From JBAOHV01 sp963714875 (GTDB lineage: Bacteria; Actinomycetota; Acidimicrobiia; Acidimicrobiales; Microtrichaceae): DNA of 64,000 bases. Positions 17,813-26,862 of the stretch are shown here, in pieces. Positions within the stretch are counted from its first letter, which is position 1; each line of letters starts with the position of its first letter. The notes below the pieces were generated by a model, which saw nothing but the letters and a program-made list of their open reading frames with translations, searched no databases and was not told where the DNA came from. Both the position numbers and the translations under genes were made by a program. The stretch covers positions 434,001 to 498,000 of the forward strand of contig CAVQQI010000011.1 in the NCBI GenBank assembly GCA_963714875.1. Reading direction: 5' to 3'.

Positions 17813-17990
17813 TCGCGTACTCCGGGCAGTTGTCGACGCACAGCTGCGCCTTGGCCTCGAGCTCGGGGGGCACGTCACCCTCGAGACGCAGCACTGCGTA
17901 GCCGTCGTCGTCCACGTCGAACAGCTCGGGCGCCAGCAGGTAGCAGCGATTGTGCCCCTGGCAGGCGCTGCGGTCGTAGTCGATCCTCAT
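17799..17990 (-). CDS. Ferredoxin of the P450-associated [3Fe-4S] type
   Basis: 63 residues. CQGHNRC (CxxHxxC) near the N-terminus and CVDNCPEYA near the C-terminus give three cluster cysteines plus His where a fourth Cys would be, the pattern of actinobacterial ferredoxins that feed electrons to cytochromes P450. ATG 17990 overlaps the P450 stop by four bases (ATGA), so the pair is translationally coupled and almost certainly works together. No ferredoxin reductase is nearby. Confidence 0.92.
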   Translation of the reverse strand: MRIDYDRSACQGHNRCYLLAPELFDVDDDGYAVLRLEGDVPPELEAKAQLCVDNCPEYAITLV

Positions 17991-19300
17991 GACGGACTCC
18001 CCTCTGGGCCAGGAACGGCTCCGCCGGAGTTCGTGGCGGGCACCCGGACCGGCAGCTCGCGAGGGCCCCGCACCTGGCCCGTCGACCACCGCACGGCCTC
18101 GGGGTCGGCCAGCTCGAACTCCGGCACCGCGCGCAGCCACTCCTCGATCGCCACGGTCAGCTCCATGCGCGCCAGGTTCGACCCCAGGCACCGGTGGATA
18201 CCCAGTCCGAACGCGGCATGGCGGTTCTTCGCCCGGTCGAGGACGACCTCGTCGGCGCGCTCGAAGAACTCCGGGTCGCGGTTGGCCGAGGGGAACGACA
18301 ACAGCACCCAGTCCCCGACCGGCAGGCGACGTCCGCCGACCTCGACCTCCTTCGCGACCTTGCGCGCCATGGTCACCGGTGCGTACGCACGCAGCAGCTC
18401 CTCGACCGCCATCGGCATCGCCTCGGGATGCTGCACCAGGTGCCGACGGTGCTCGGGATGGTGGGCCAGGTGCCAGATGCTGGCCCCGATCGCCGACCAC
18501 GTCGTGTCGATACCGGCGATGAGCAGCAACGCCAGCGTTCCGACGATGTGCTCCTCGTCCAGCGGGACACCGTCGAGCTCGGCTCCCAGCAGGAAACCGA
18601 TCAGGTCGTCACGCGGCTCCGCCCGGTGGGTCTCGACCGCCTGCAGCAGATACGCCACGAGGGTGTCGCCGGGGTCGACGGGTTCGTTCTGACCGCCGGT
18701 CTCGAGGATGCGGTGGATGAAGCCCCGGAACCGCTCACCATCACCGGGCGGCACGCCCAGCATGTGCGCGATGACACGCACGGGGATGTGCTGGGCGTAG
18801 TCGGTCGCCGCGTCGAGCACGCCGTCGGGCCCACGGGCGGCCAGGGCATCGGTGATCAGTTCTCGACAGAACTGCCGTGTCGAGGGCTCGAGGGGACGGA
18901 TCGCCTTGGGGGAGAACGCCGGGAGCAGCAGTCGTCGTGCGCGCTCGTGGAAGGGCGGATCCGAGGTGATCGGCGGTGCGTAGCCGACCGGCGCGGTGTC
19001 GGGCGGATCGAAGACCGACACGATGACGCCGTTCGAGGTGAAGTGCTCCGTGTCGTGCGCGATCGCCGCGACGTCGGCGTGCAGGGTCGGAAGCCAGGTA
19101 CCGCCGAAGCGGGGCGAGTGCGCCACCGGGCACGTCGAGCGCAGCTCCTGCCAGATCTCCGGTGCGCGAGCCGCGTACTCCGCATCGGTGTGGTCGAAGT
19201 CGGTGGCCCAGTCGCCGACCGGGCAACGCTCGGGCGGTCCCGTCGGCGTCAGGGTGTCGGGCCCGCCGTTGATGTCGACGTGTGCCGCGGTGTCGGTCAT
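17987..19300 (-). CDS. Cytochrome P450
   Basis: 437-residue soluble class I P450. I-helix AGIDTTWSA holds the oxygen-activating Asp-Thr pair, ExxR is in EELLRAY, and the heme loop FGLGIHRCLG carries the thiolate Cys. The substrate-contact region (SNGVIVSVFDPPDTAPVGYA) gives no clear clue; the overall pattern recalls the CYP families of actinobacteria that act on terpenoids and steroids. ATG 19300 is chosen because MTDTAAHVDING opens the expected N-terminus; the open frame continues 99 codons upstream with no family similarity. The downstream ferredoxin overlaps by four bases. A CACAGGTG/CACCTGTG inverted repeat lies 69 bases upstream of the start. Confidence 0.92.
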   Translation of the reverse strand: MTDTAAHVDINGGPDTLTPTGPPERCPVGDWATDFDHTDAEYAARAPEIWQELRSTCPVAHSPRFGGTWLPTLHADVAAIAHDTEHFTSNGVIVSVFDPPDTAPVGYAPPITSDPPFHERARRLLLPAFSPKAIRPLEPSTRQFCRELITDALAARGPDGVLDAATDYAQHIPVRVIAHMLGVPPGDGERFRGFIHRILETGGQNEPVDPGDTLVAYLLQAVETHRAEPRDDLIGFLLGAELDGVPLDEEHIVGTLALLLIAGIDTTWSAIGASIWHLAHHPEHRRHLVQHPEAMPMAVEELLRAYAPVTMARKVAKEVEVGGRRLPVGDWVLLSFPSANRDPEFFERADEVVLDRAKNRHAAFGLGIHRCLGSNLARMELTVAIEEWLRAVPEFELADPEAVRWSTGQVRGPRELPVRVPATNSGGAVPGPEGSPS

Positions 19301-19369
19301 GTGGCCCCCATGCTCAACGACCGACGGAAGGTGACCGCCGGTCATCCCACAGCCTGTCACAGCGTCCGC

Positions 19370-19389
19370 CACAGGTGTGCGCACCTGTG
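19370..19389. promoter_or_regulatory. Inverted repeat between the P450 and ABC-transporter genes
   Basis: CACAGGTG (19370-19377), four bases, then CACCTGTG (19382-19389): perfect 8-bp arms. It lies between two divergent operons, 69 bases before the P450 ATG and 62 before the ABC permease GTG, where a dimeric repressor could control both. No candidate regulator is adjacent. Confidence 0.4.
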
Positions 19390-19451
19390 CCCCGACAGCT
19401 GCACCCACCGCCGGAAGCTCGACACGACGTCGACCGAGGCGGAGTAGGTTC

Positions 19452-21128
19452 GTGTCTCTGAGTGCCCCGACCGCCCCCGACAGCGCCCCCACCACCCGGT
19501 CGGGCGCGACCGACGACTGTGCTCCGCCACCGGTCGTTCCGAGCATGGCAGCCGCACGCGAGATGCACGCTGCACGTCGTCGTCGACGGATGGGCAACGT
19601 CGCGTGGGGCGACCTGGCCTACCGGGTGTACACCACTGCGCTGGCGGTCCTGGTGCTCACCGTGTTCGCCTCGGGTCTGGTCGGCGACTCCCGCCTCGAT
19701 GCCGACCAGGCCGCCACCGTCGCCGACGTGGGGCCCATCTGGGCCGGCCTGATGCTCGCGGTGCTGTTGCTCGCCGGGGTCCGCTCAGGAGTCCGCAGCG
19801 GACCGCTGGCGCTGGAGGCAGCCGACGTCCACCACCTGCTGCTCGCACCGCTGGACCGCTCCCGCATGCTGCGGACCCCCGCGGTGTCGATGGTCGTCTA
19901 CGGCGCAGCCGGTGCTGCTGCGGTGGGCGGACTCGCCGGCGAGCTGTTCTCACAGCGCCTCCCGGGCGCCTCCACCGGCTGGATCGCGAGCGGCGCGCTG
20001 TTCGGCGCCACCACCGCGGTGCTGGTCCTCGGCTCGGCGATGCTCACTGCGTCGCGGCGCCTTCGCCGGCCCGTCCCCGAGCTGGGCGCACTCGCCCTGT
20101 TGGCATGGTCGGTTGCCGACCTGTTCGGTGTGGTCCCCACCGCGCCGCTGACGTACCTGGGTCAGGTCGCCTTCTGGCCCATCCGGTTCGAGGGGTGGCC
20201 GATCACCGGAATCGCCGCCACCGCAGTGATCGCGTCGGCCGGGGTCGCACTGGTCGGCGGCCTGTCGATCGAGGCCGCCCGACGCCGCACCCAGCTCGTC
20301 GGCCAACTCCGCTTCGCCGTGACACAGCAGGACCTGCGCTCGGTGCTCCTCCTCCGTCGCCAGCTCGCAGCCGAACGCCCACGGCATCGTCCGCTCGTGC
20401 GGCGTCTGCCGGCAGGCCTCGGGCGGCAACTCCCGGTGTTCACCCGTGACCTGCAGAGCCTGCTGCGATGGCCGACCGTGCGCATGGCGCGGGTCACGCT
20501 GCTGGTCGTCGGCGCTGCGCTGGCGCTGCGCGCCACCTACACGGGCACCACCCCGCTGATCCTGGTCGCCGGGATCCTCACCTATGTCGCCGCGCTGGAC
20601 GCGATCGAGCCGCTCGCGCAGGAAGTGGACCATCCGACGCTGCTGACGTCGTATCCCAAGCCGCTGGGGCTGATCCTCGTCCACCATCTGGTGGCACCGG
20701 TGCTGTTGATGCTCCTCGTCGGCGGTATCGGCGTGGGCGTCACCTATGCGGTCGGTCCGGACGTCGACGTGTTGATCCTGGGCGCGGTCACGGTGCTGAG
20801 TGGCGCCTTCGGCGCGGTCGCCGGGGCATCGATCAGCGTGGTGAGCGAGGTACAGGTCGGCGACAGCGATGCAGCCATGTTGTCGCCCGAGGTCGCCGGT
20901 CCGCGTGTGGTGATCCGCACGCTCTGGCCGCCTGCGGTGTCGGTGATCGGTCTGATCCCGGTGCTGATGGCACAGCGGTCGATGCGGGTCGGCGACGACA
21001 TCGTCCGACCTGCCATCGCCGGAGCGTCCATCGCCGTCGCGCTGGCGGCACTGGTGTTCACCTGGGTCCGCTACCGGGCGGATCTGCACGCCACCATGGC
21101 GGCGTCGATGAGAGGAGAGACGACATGA
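19452..21128 (+). CDS. ABC-2-like exporter, membrane subunit
   Basis: About 558 residues with roughly ten to twelve hydrophobic segments, for example YTTALAVLVLTVFASGLV and ILVHHLVAPVLLMLLVGG. It has no ATP-binding motifs and no signal peptide. The GTG at 19452 is chosen because GGAG lies seven bases upstream at 19441-19444. The N-terminal 60 residues are polar and Pro/Arg-rich. The stop overlaps the ATG of the ATPase gene (ATGA), so the two make one exporter. The cargo is unknown. Confidence 0.82.
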   Translation: MSLSAPTAPDSAPTTRSGATDDCAPPPVVPSMAAAREMHAARRRRRMGNVAWGDLAYRVYTTALAVLVLTVFASGLVGDSRLDADQAATVADVGPIWAGLMLAVLLLAGVRSGVRSGPLALEAADVHHLLLAPLDRSRMLRTPAVSMVVYGAAGAAAVGGLAGELFSQRLPGASTGWIASGALFGATTAVLVLGSAMLTASRRLRRPVPELGALALLAWSVADLFGVVPTAPLTYLGQVAFWPIRFEGWPITGIAATAVIASAGVALVGGLSIEAARRRTQLVGQLRFAVTQQDLRSVLLLRRQLAAERPRHRPLVRRLPAGLGRQLPVFTRDLQSLLRWPTVRMARVTLLVVGAALALRATYTGTTPLILVAGILTYVAALDAIEPLAQEVDHPTLLTSYPKPLGLILVHHLVAPVLLMLLVGGIGVGVTYAVGPDVDVLILGAVTVLSGAFGAVAGASISVVSEVQVGDSDAAMLSPEVAGPRVVIRTLWPPAVSVIGLIPVLMAQRSMRVGDDIVRPAIAGASIAVALAALVFTWVRYRADLHATMAASMRGETT

Positions 21129-21856
21129 GTCGACGCAGCGGAGGCGGCCGGACCGAGCGAGCACCGCGACCGGCGGTCAGCGTGTCCGATCTGGTCAAGT
21201 CCTACGGCGAGGTGGTGGCGCTCGAGGTCGAGGAACTGGAGATCCCTGCGGGCCAGTCGGTGGTGCTGGTGGGACACAACGGGTCGGGCAAGTCGACCCT
21301 GTTGAACCTGATCGCCGGCACGCTCGATCCGAGCGAGGGCGTGGTCAAGGTCCGGGGGCACGCACCTGATTCGATCGAGGCCCGGGCCCAGCGCTCCTGG
21401 CTTCCCGACGCCCCAGTGCTCTACGACGACCTGAGCGTGCAGGAACACCTCGAGTACACGGTGCGCATGCACGGCGGCGACGGCGACGAAGAGGTCATCG
21501 ACCAGCTCATCGACGACCTCGGACTGCGCGGGAGAGAGGACGACCTGCCCTCGCAGTTCAGTCGAGGGCTCCGCCAGAAGACCGCAGCCGCAGTGGCGTT
21601 GTGCCGACCCTTCTCGCTGCTGTTGGTCGACGAACCGTTCGTCGGGCTGGATGCGTCGGGGCGCCAGGCGTTCCTGGATCTGCTGGCCGACGCGCACGAC
21701 GCAGGCGCAACCCTGATGGTGGCGACCCACGATCCTGTGGTGCTCGACCGCTTCGAGCGCGGTCTGGTGCTCGATGACGGAGAGATCATCCACGACGGCC
21801 CGGCTTCGGGTCTGTCGGAGTTCCTGTCCGCCGACACGGCGCATCGTGAGCGCTGA
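21125..21856 (+). CDS. ABC transporter ATP-binding protein
   Basis: 243 residues. Walker A GHNGSGKST, Q-loop region LPDAPVLYDDLSV, signature FSRGLRQKT (the exporter variant of LSGGQ), Walker B LLLVDEPFVGLD, and H-loop ATHD. This is the CcmA/DrrA-like group that powers ABC-2 exporters. It is translationally coupled to the membrane subunit. It starts with a short basic extension (SRRSGGGRTERAPRP). The crotonase gene follows 39 bases later with its own ribosome binding site. Confidence 0.93.
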   Translation: MSRRSGGGRTERAPRPAVSVSDLVKSYGEVVALEVEELEIPAGQSVVLVGHNGSGKSTLLNLIAGTLDPSEGVVKVRGHAPDSIEARAQRSWLPDAPVLYDDLSVQEHLEYTVRMHGGDGDEEVIDQLIDDLGLRGREDDLPSQFSRGLRQKTAAAVALCRPFSLLLVDEPFVGLDASGRQAFLDLLADAHDAGATLMVATHDPVVLDRFERGLVLDDGEIIHDGPASGLSEFLSADTAHRER

Positions 21857-21895
21857 GCGCCGCTCGACACCGGCCCGACTCCAACAGGGGGAACA

Positions 21896-22675
21896 GTGAC
21901 CGACCGCATCCGACTCGGGGTCGACGGCCCGATCGCCACCATCACCAACGACCACCCGGAGAAGCACAACGCCTTCGACGACGACATGGACCTGGCGCTG
22001 TTCAGGATCCTGGCCGAGCTCCGGGAACGGTCCGACATCCGCGTGGTGATCTGGCGCGGCGAGGGCAGGTCGTTCTCCTCGGGCCGCGACGTCGGGTCGA
22101 TCGGTACCGCGCAGACCGAGTTGAGCCATCACGAGCTGATGCGCCGCGGCCACCGGGGCATCCAGCAGCTGTGGGAGCTCGACCAACCGGTGCTGGTGGC
22201 CTGCAAGGGGTGGGTCATGGGCGGGTCGTTCCAACGAGCGCTGCTGTGCGACGTCCGCGTCGCTGCCGAGGGCACCCGGTTCCGCCTGCCGGAACTGACC
22301 CACGGGGTCATCCCCGACACCGGCGGCATGGCGGTGCTGCACCAGATGTGCGGTCCCGGGGTGGTGAGCGATCTGGTGCTGACCGGCAGGGTGATGGAGG
22401 TCGATGAGGCGTTGCGCCACGGCATCGTCAGCCGGGTGGTGGACGCCGATGAGCTCGACGAGGTGGTTCGCTCCATGGCGGAGCAGATCGCTGCAGCACC
22501 TGCGGTGACGGTCAAGCTCGCCCGGCAGGTCCTCCGGCATCTGAGCGTGCCGGAGGTGCGATCATCGATGGCCGACGAGATGGTGTACCAGACCTTCCTG
22601 AACCGCAGCGACGACTTCGCGGAGTTCCGTGCGGCGCGGGCCGAGGGTCGCGAGCCCCGCTACACCGGGAGTTGA
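21896..22675 (+). CDS. Enoyl-CoA hydratase/isomerase family protein
   Basis: 259 residues, crotonase fold. Oxyanion-hole stretch GWVMGGSFQRALLCDVRVA is present. By alignment with rat mitochondrial hydratase, the first catalytic Glu is kept (FRLPELTHG) and the second is Asp (SDLVLTG), so hydratase-type chemistry is possible but altered. GTG 21896 follows AGGGGGA. The SDR gene starts three bases after its stop, so the pair is one transcript, and the partner suggests a role in handling unsaturated acyl-CoA. Substrate length cannot be predicted. Confidence 0.85.
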   Translation: MTDRIRLGVDGPIATITNDHPEKHNAFDDDMDLALFRILAELRERSDIRVVIWRGEGRSFSSGRDVGSIGTAQTELSHHELMRRGHRGIQQLWELDQPVLVACKGWVMGGSFQRALLCDVRVAAEGTRFRLPELTHGVIPDTGGMAVLHQMCGPGVVSDLVLTGRVMEVDEALRHGIVSRVVDADELDEVVRSMAEQIAAAPAVTVKLARQVLRHLSVPEVRSSMADEMVYQTFLNRSDDFAEFRAARAEGREPRYTGS

Positions 22676-22678
22676 CCC

Positions 22679-23584
22679 ATGGCAGCACGACCTGACGACG
22701 ACCCCCGGGCCCATCGGGGGCTGCCCGCGCCGCCACCGGTGGGAACCGTGGCGCTCGCGGCCGGGACGTTCGCCGGCACCACGGTGCTGGTGACCGGTGG
22801 CGGCACCGGACTCGGCAAGGCCATCGCGGCGGAGTTCGCTCGCCTGGGTGCCGACCTGGCGATCCTCAGTCGCAGCGCCGACCACCTGGCCGCCGCGACC
22901 GAGGCGCTCGAGCCCCTGGGCGGTCGGGTCGAGTGCGTCGAGTGCGACATCCGTGACCCGGAGGCCATCTCGGCCGCGTTCGACCGCGTCGAGGATCGCC
23001 TGGGACTGCCGGGCGTGGTGGTCAACAACGCTGCGGCCAACTTCCCCTCGCCGAGCGAGGACCTCTCTCCCAACGCGTGGCGGACCGTGGTCGACATCAC
23101 GCTGAACGGCACGTTCCTGATGTGCCGCGAGTACGGTCGCCGCCTGCTCGCCGGCGACCGGCCCGGCTCGATCGTGAACATCGGTGCGTCCTACGCGTGG
23201 ACGGGTGGGCCGGGCTTCGCACACTCGTCGGCGGCGAAGGCCGGGGTGAAGAACCTGACCGAGACCCTGGCGGTCGAGTGGGGCCCGTACGGGATCCAGG
23301 TCAACTGCCTGGTGCCCGGCCTCATGCCCCACGAGGACATGACTGCCGACATACAGGGCAACCTCGCGTCGACCTCGGACAAGGACGTGTGCCAGCCAGC
23401 GTTGCGCGTGGGGCAACGTCAGGAGCTCGGGTGGGCCGCGACCTTCCTGGCATCGCCGTACGCAAGGTTCATCTCGGGGCACACCCTGGTGGTCGACGGG
23501 GCCAACTGGCAGCGCCGGGGGCTGGTCTCTCCCCCGGTCACTCCGATCCGCGAGCAGATGGGCCGGCCGCCGTTCGGTGAGTGA
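22679..23584 (+). CDS. SDR oxidoreductase resembling 2,4-dienoyl-CoA reductase
   Basis: 301 residues. NAD(P)-binding TGGGTGLGKAIA and NNAAANF are typical of short-chain dehydrogenases. The classical YxxxK motif is missing. Instead the site reads NIGASYAWTGGPGF and then HSSAAKAGV, which matches the layout of DECR-type 2,4-dienoyl-CoA reductases, where Tyr sits upstream and Ser plus Lys follow. The reaction would be NADPH-dependent reduction of dienoyl-CoA during oxidation of polyunsaturated fatty acids. It follows the crotonase gene after three bases, which fits. The substrate assignment is inference; a general enoyl or 3-ketoacyl reductase is the alternative. Confidence 0.82.
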   Translation: MAARPDDDPRAHRGLPAPPPVGTVALAAGTFAGTTVLVTGGGTGLGKAIAAEFARLGADLAILSRSADHLAAATEALEPLGGRVECVECDIRDPEAISAAFDRVEDRLGLPGVVVNNAAANFPSPSEDLSPNAWRTVVDITLNGTFLMCREYGRRLLAGDRPGSIVNIGASYAWTGGPGFAHSSAAKAGVKNLTETLAVEWGPYGIQVNCLVPGLMPHEDMTADIQGNLASTSDKDVCQPALRVGQRQELGWAATFLASPYARFISGHTLVVDGANWQRRGLVSPPVTPIREQMGRPPFGE

Positions 23585-23617
23585 CCGGCGGCGTGCCGCA
23601 GGGCGAGCTGCGGTCGG

Positions 23618-26020
23618 TCAGACCAGGACGCCCTCGCGTTCCAGCTCCTCGTCGACGTCGTCGGCGGGCCCCTCGACGTTGATGCTCGGCAGGAGGCGAT
23701 CCAGCCACTTCGGCAGCCACCAGTTCTTGTCCCCCAGCAGCTCCATCGTGGCGGGCACCAACAGCATGCGCACCACCGTCGCGTCCAGGAACACCGCGAG
23801 CGCCAGTCCGAAGCCGAACAGGCGGATGATGCGGTCGGCCTCGAGCATGAAGGACCCGAACACGACGATCATGATCGCCGCGGCAGCGGTGATGACCCGT
23901 GCGGTCGCGGCAAGGCCGTCGGCCACCGACGAACTGCTGTCGCCGGTGCGGAGCCACTCCTCGCGCACCCGCGACAGGAGGAAGACCTCGTAGTCCATCG
24001 ACAGACCGAACACGATGGCGAAGAGCATCATCGGCAGGAACGGCTCGATCGGCGCTGGCTCGATGCCGAACACGTCCTTCATCCATCCCCACTGGAACAC
24101 CGCGACCAGGACGCCGTAGGCCGCGCCGATCGAGAGCAGGTTCATGATCACCGCCTTGAGCGGCACCAACAGCGACCGGAACACCAGCATCAACAACACG
24201 AACGACACCGAGAGCACTGCGGCGAAGAACACCAGGAGCCGTCCGGCCAGGTAGTCCGAGAAGTCCACCTGGATCCCGACGATGCCGGACACCAGCACAT
24301 CGATGCCGGTGCCCTGCGTCGCGGTCGGCAGCACCTCGTCGCGGAGCTCGCGCACCAGGTCGGTGGTGGCCTCGTCCTGCGGTGTCGTCGTCGGGAAGAC
24401 GCTCCACAACACCGCTGAGGAGGCAGCGGGATCCTCGGGGTTCGACGGGAACGGCGGCGACACCGATGCCACACCCGGCATCTGGGCGACCGCCTCGGTC
24501 ACCGCGAGCACCGAGGTCGAGGTCGACAGGTCCGTTCCCTCGGGGACGTCGGCGACCATCAGGATCCGGCCGTTGTACCCTGGCCCGAATCCGTCGGTGA
24601 GCAGGTCGTACGCCTGCCGGGCCGAGGAGTCCTCCGGCATGTTGCCGGCGTCGGAGAAGCCGAGTCGCATGCCGGTGACGGGCACCGCCAGGATCAACAG
24701 GCCCAGGGTGGCGCCGATGGCCAGCGGCCACGGACGGCTCTGCACCACCCGACTCCAGCGGTACGCGGAGGTCTCGCGCAGCGGCTTCTGGACGCGGCGG
24801 GGCACCTCCGCGCGCAGGGGGCGAACGGCGAACCCTGCCACCAGCACCACCGCTGCAAGTGGAAGACCCAGCAGCAGCGGCTGGATCTTGAGGCCCGCTC
24901 CGAGCAACGCCACCGCCACCAGTCCGGCAGAGATGAGTCCCCGCCAGCGGGTCACCTCGACCCGGGTGCCGGCGTAGGACAACAGCGCCGGCAGCAGTGT
25001 CAACGAGCCGATCATGGTGACGAGCACCATGGTCGCGGCCCCCAACCCCAGACCGGTGACGAAGCTGACGCCCATCAGGAGCATCCCCAGCAGCGAGATC
25101 ACCACCGTCATCCCGGCGAAGGTGACCGCCCGCCCCGAGGTGTCGATGGCGATCGCGACGGACTCCTCGACCGTGTGCCCCGCGTGCAGCTGCTCCCGGT
25201 ACCTGGTGACGATGAACAGCGCGTAGTCGATGCCGACACCGAGTCCGATCATGACGCCGAGGACCGTCGCGAAGTCCGGCATGGTGATGAGGTTCGACAA
25301 CAGCATCAGCAGGATCGAACCGACGCCGATCCCGGCGAGCGCGGTGCCGATGGGCAACCCCATGGCGAGGACCGACCCGAACGCCAGGATCAGGATCACG
25401 ATGGCGAACGCCAGGCCGATCAGCTCGGCGGAGGGGGCGAACGCCTCGGTGAAGACGTCACCGCCGTACTCGATGCGCAGCCCGGCGACCTCGGGTTCGT
25501 CGTCGCGCCAGGTGGCAGCCTGCTCCTGGGCGGACGCCAGGTCGGTGTCACCGGGGACCGTGACGGTTGCGAATGCGATCGTGCCGTCCTCGGAGACCTG
25601 GCTGCCGGCGCCGGCGAACAGCTCAGCGAGACCTGCGGGGTCGTCGGTGCCGCTGAGGAACCACTCGGTGAGCGCGGGGGTCGGCTCGACCTGTGCATCG
25701 AAGGGGCCCGTGACGGTGGTGTCGGGATCGCTCGCGATCCGTGCCAGGAACTCGTCCACCGCGGTGCGGGTGGCCGGGTCCTCGAAGCCGTCGGCTGACT
25801 GGAACGCAATGGTGCCCTCGAGGCCCGTGCCCGTGCCGCCCATCTCGGACTCGAGGATGTCCAGGCCGCGCTTGGACTCCACGTCCGGAAGACCGAACTC
25901 GGTCGAGAAGTTGGAACCCGCCGCGCCCGACCAGGCGCCCAACGCCAGGAACACCACGAGCCATGCGATGACCACGGTGCCACGACGGCGCGCGCACCAT
26001 GCTCCGAGGCGACTGAACAT
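23618..26020 (-). CDS. MmpL-family RND transporter
   Basis: 800 residues, intact. N-terminal membrane anchor (VVIAWLVVFLALGAWSG), a large extracytoplasmic loop, a six-helix block with GLGVGIDYALFIVTRYRE, a second loop, and a second block with VFGLSMDYEVFLLSRVREEW. Asp-Tyr in each block are the proton-relay positions of MmpL proteins. These exporters carry lipids, siderophores or drugs across the inner membrane by proton antiport. ATG 26020 is preceded by GGAGGAGG. The divergent TetR gene and TGAGT-type inverted repeats between them point to local repression. The C-terminal tail is short and acidic. Confidence 0.92.
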   Translation of the reverse strand: MFSRLGAWCARRRGTVVIAWLVVFLALGAWSGAAGSNFSTEFGLPDVESKRGLDILESEMGGTGTGLEGTIAFQSADGFEDPATRTAVDEFLARIASDPDTTVTGPFDAQVEPTPALTEWFLSGTDDPAGLAELFAGAGSQVSEDGTIAFATVTVPGDTDLASAQEQAATWRDDEPEVAGLRIEYGGDVFTEAFAPSAELIGLAFAIVILILAFGSVLAMGLPIGTALAGIGVGSILLMLLSNLITMPDFATVLGVMIGLGVGIDYALFIVTRYREQLHAGHTVEESVAIAIDTSGRAVTFAGMTVVISLLGMLLMGVSFVTGLGLGAATMVLVTMIGSLTLLPALLSYAGTRVEVTRWRGLISAGLVAVALLGAGLKIQPLLLGLPLAAVVLVAGFAVRPLRAEVPRRVQKPLRETSAYRWSRVVQSRPWPLAIGATLGLLILAVPVTGMRLGFSDAGNMPEDSSARQAYDLLTDGFGPGYNGRILMVADVPEGTDLSTSTSVLAVTEAVAQMPGVASVSPPFPSNPEDPAASSAVLWSVFPTTTPQDEATTDLVRELRDEVLPTATQGTGIDVLVSGIVGIQVDFSDYLAGRLLVFFAAVLSVSFVLLMLVFRSLLVPLKAVIMNLLSIGAAYGVLVAVFQWGWMKDVFGIEPAPIEPFLPMMLFAIVFGLSMDYEVFLLSRVREEWLRTGDSSSSVADGLAATARVITAAAAIMIVVFGSFMLEADRIIRLFGFGLALAVFLDATVVRMLLVPATMELLGDKNWWLPKWLDRLLPSINVEGPADDVDEELEREGVLV

Positions 26021-26083
26021 GCGGATCCTCCTCCGTCACCACGTGACGACTCAGCCAGGTCGAACGGGGGATCGACCGCGAAG

Positions 26084-26097
26084 TGAGTAGGCGCTCA
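26084..26097. promoter_or_regulatory. Imperfect TetR-type operator between mmpL and tetR
   Basis: TGAGT-AGGC-GCTCA, one mismatch from the perfect TGAGT-N4-ACTCA repeat at 26194-26207 over the tetR start. It lies 64 bases upstream of the mmpL ATG, where a bound repressor would block the mmpL promoter. Confidence 0.4.
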
Positions 26098-26193
26098 GTA
26101 TCACGCGCCCCCACGGGCCCCCGCAATGCATGTGCCAGGGGGCACAGCTTCGTCCCGAGGCTTCCCGGCGCGGTCGGACACCGGTACCCTTGG

Positions 26194-26207
26194 TGAGTGA
26201 TGACTCA
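26194..26207. promoter_or_regulatory. Inverted-repeat operator over the tetR start codon
   Basis: TGAGT (26194-26198), GATG, ACTCA (26203-26207) is a perfect inverted repeat covering the ATG of the TetR gene at 26200. TACCCT at 26184-26189 has the form of a -10 element, so transcription would begin near 26196 on a leaderless message. A repressor here would control its own gene. Confidence 0.5.
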
Positions 26208-26823
26208 TCAGGTGCGCTCCCGGGCCACGAGGCTCCGACCCGACGAGCGACGTGCCGCGCTGCTGCACGCCGCGACCGAGCTGTTCATCGCCCGTGGACC
26301 GGAGTTCACCACCGCCGACCTCGCCGCAGCTGCAGGAGTGTCGGAGGGAACGATCTTCCGCTACTTCCCCGACAAGGGGGCGCTGCTCGAGGCTGCCCGG
26401 GATGCGGCGCTCGATCTCGAGGGCCTGGCGCCACTGCTCTCCGCAGCCACCCAACTGCCGACCCTCGCCCAACGACTGGTCGCGGCGGCGCACGCGCTGC
26501 AGCCGCGCATCGAGCAGATGGCGAGGGTGGTCGAGCAATCGGGGCACCTGCAGCAACGCCCACAGCCCGACGACCAACTGGTGACCGAACTTCTGGCGCT
26601 GCTGTCCCCGCTGTTCCGCGGCCCGGCTCCTGCGGAAGCCGGCGGGCCATCGACCGGCTCGGAGTCGGATCGCACCCCCACCGGCGCAGCGCCGGACCAG
26701 CTCGCGTCGTTGTTCCTCGGCTCGATGCTCGCCAACACCGTGCTCAGCGGCAAGGGCGGGGTCCACCCGGTGGACGTCGATCTGCTGGCCGACCTGTTCC
26801 TGCACGGGGTCGAGCGGCTCTGA
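26200..26823 (+). CDS. TetR/AcrR-family transcriptional regulator, probable repressor of the adjacent mmpL
   Basis: 207 residues from ATG 26200; a GTG one codon earlier is possible. N-terminal helix-turn-helix: FTTADLAAAAGVSEGTIFRY followed by FPDKGALLEAA, the TetR DNA-binding domain. The C-terminal ligand domain has a Pro/Gly-rich insertion (GPAPAEAGGPSTGSESDRTP). There is no ribosome binding site, and the -10-like TACCCT is 11 bases before the ATG, which suggests a leaderless mRNA. It is divergent from mmpL with TGAGT-type repeats in between, the usual arrangement for a local efflux repressor. Confidence 0.88.
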   Translation: MTHQVRSRATRLRPDERRAALLHAATELFIARGPEFTTADLAAAAGVSEGTIFRYFPDKGALLEAARDAALDLEGLAPLLSAATQLPTLAQRLVAAAHALQPRIEQMARVVEQSGHLQQRPQPDDQLVTELLALLSPLFRGPAPAEAGGPSTGSESDRTPTGAAPDQLASLFLGSMLANTVLSGKGGVHPVDVDLLADLFLHGVERL

Positions 26824-26862
26824 GACGCCCGAGGGCTCCGGTGGGGATGCGAGACTCACCAG

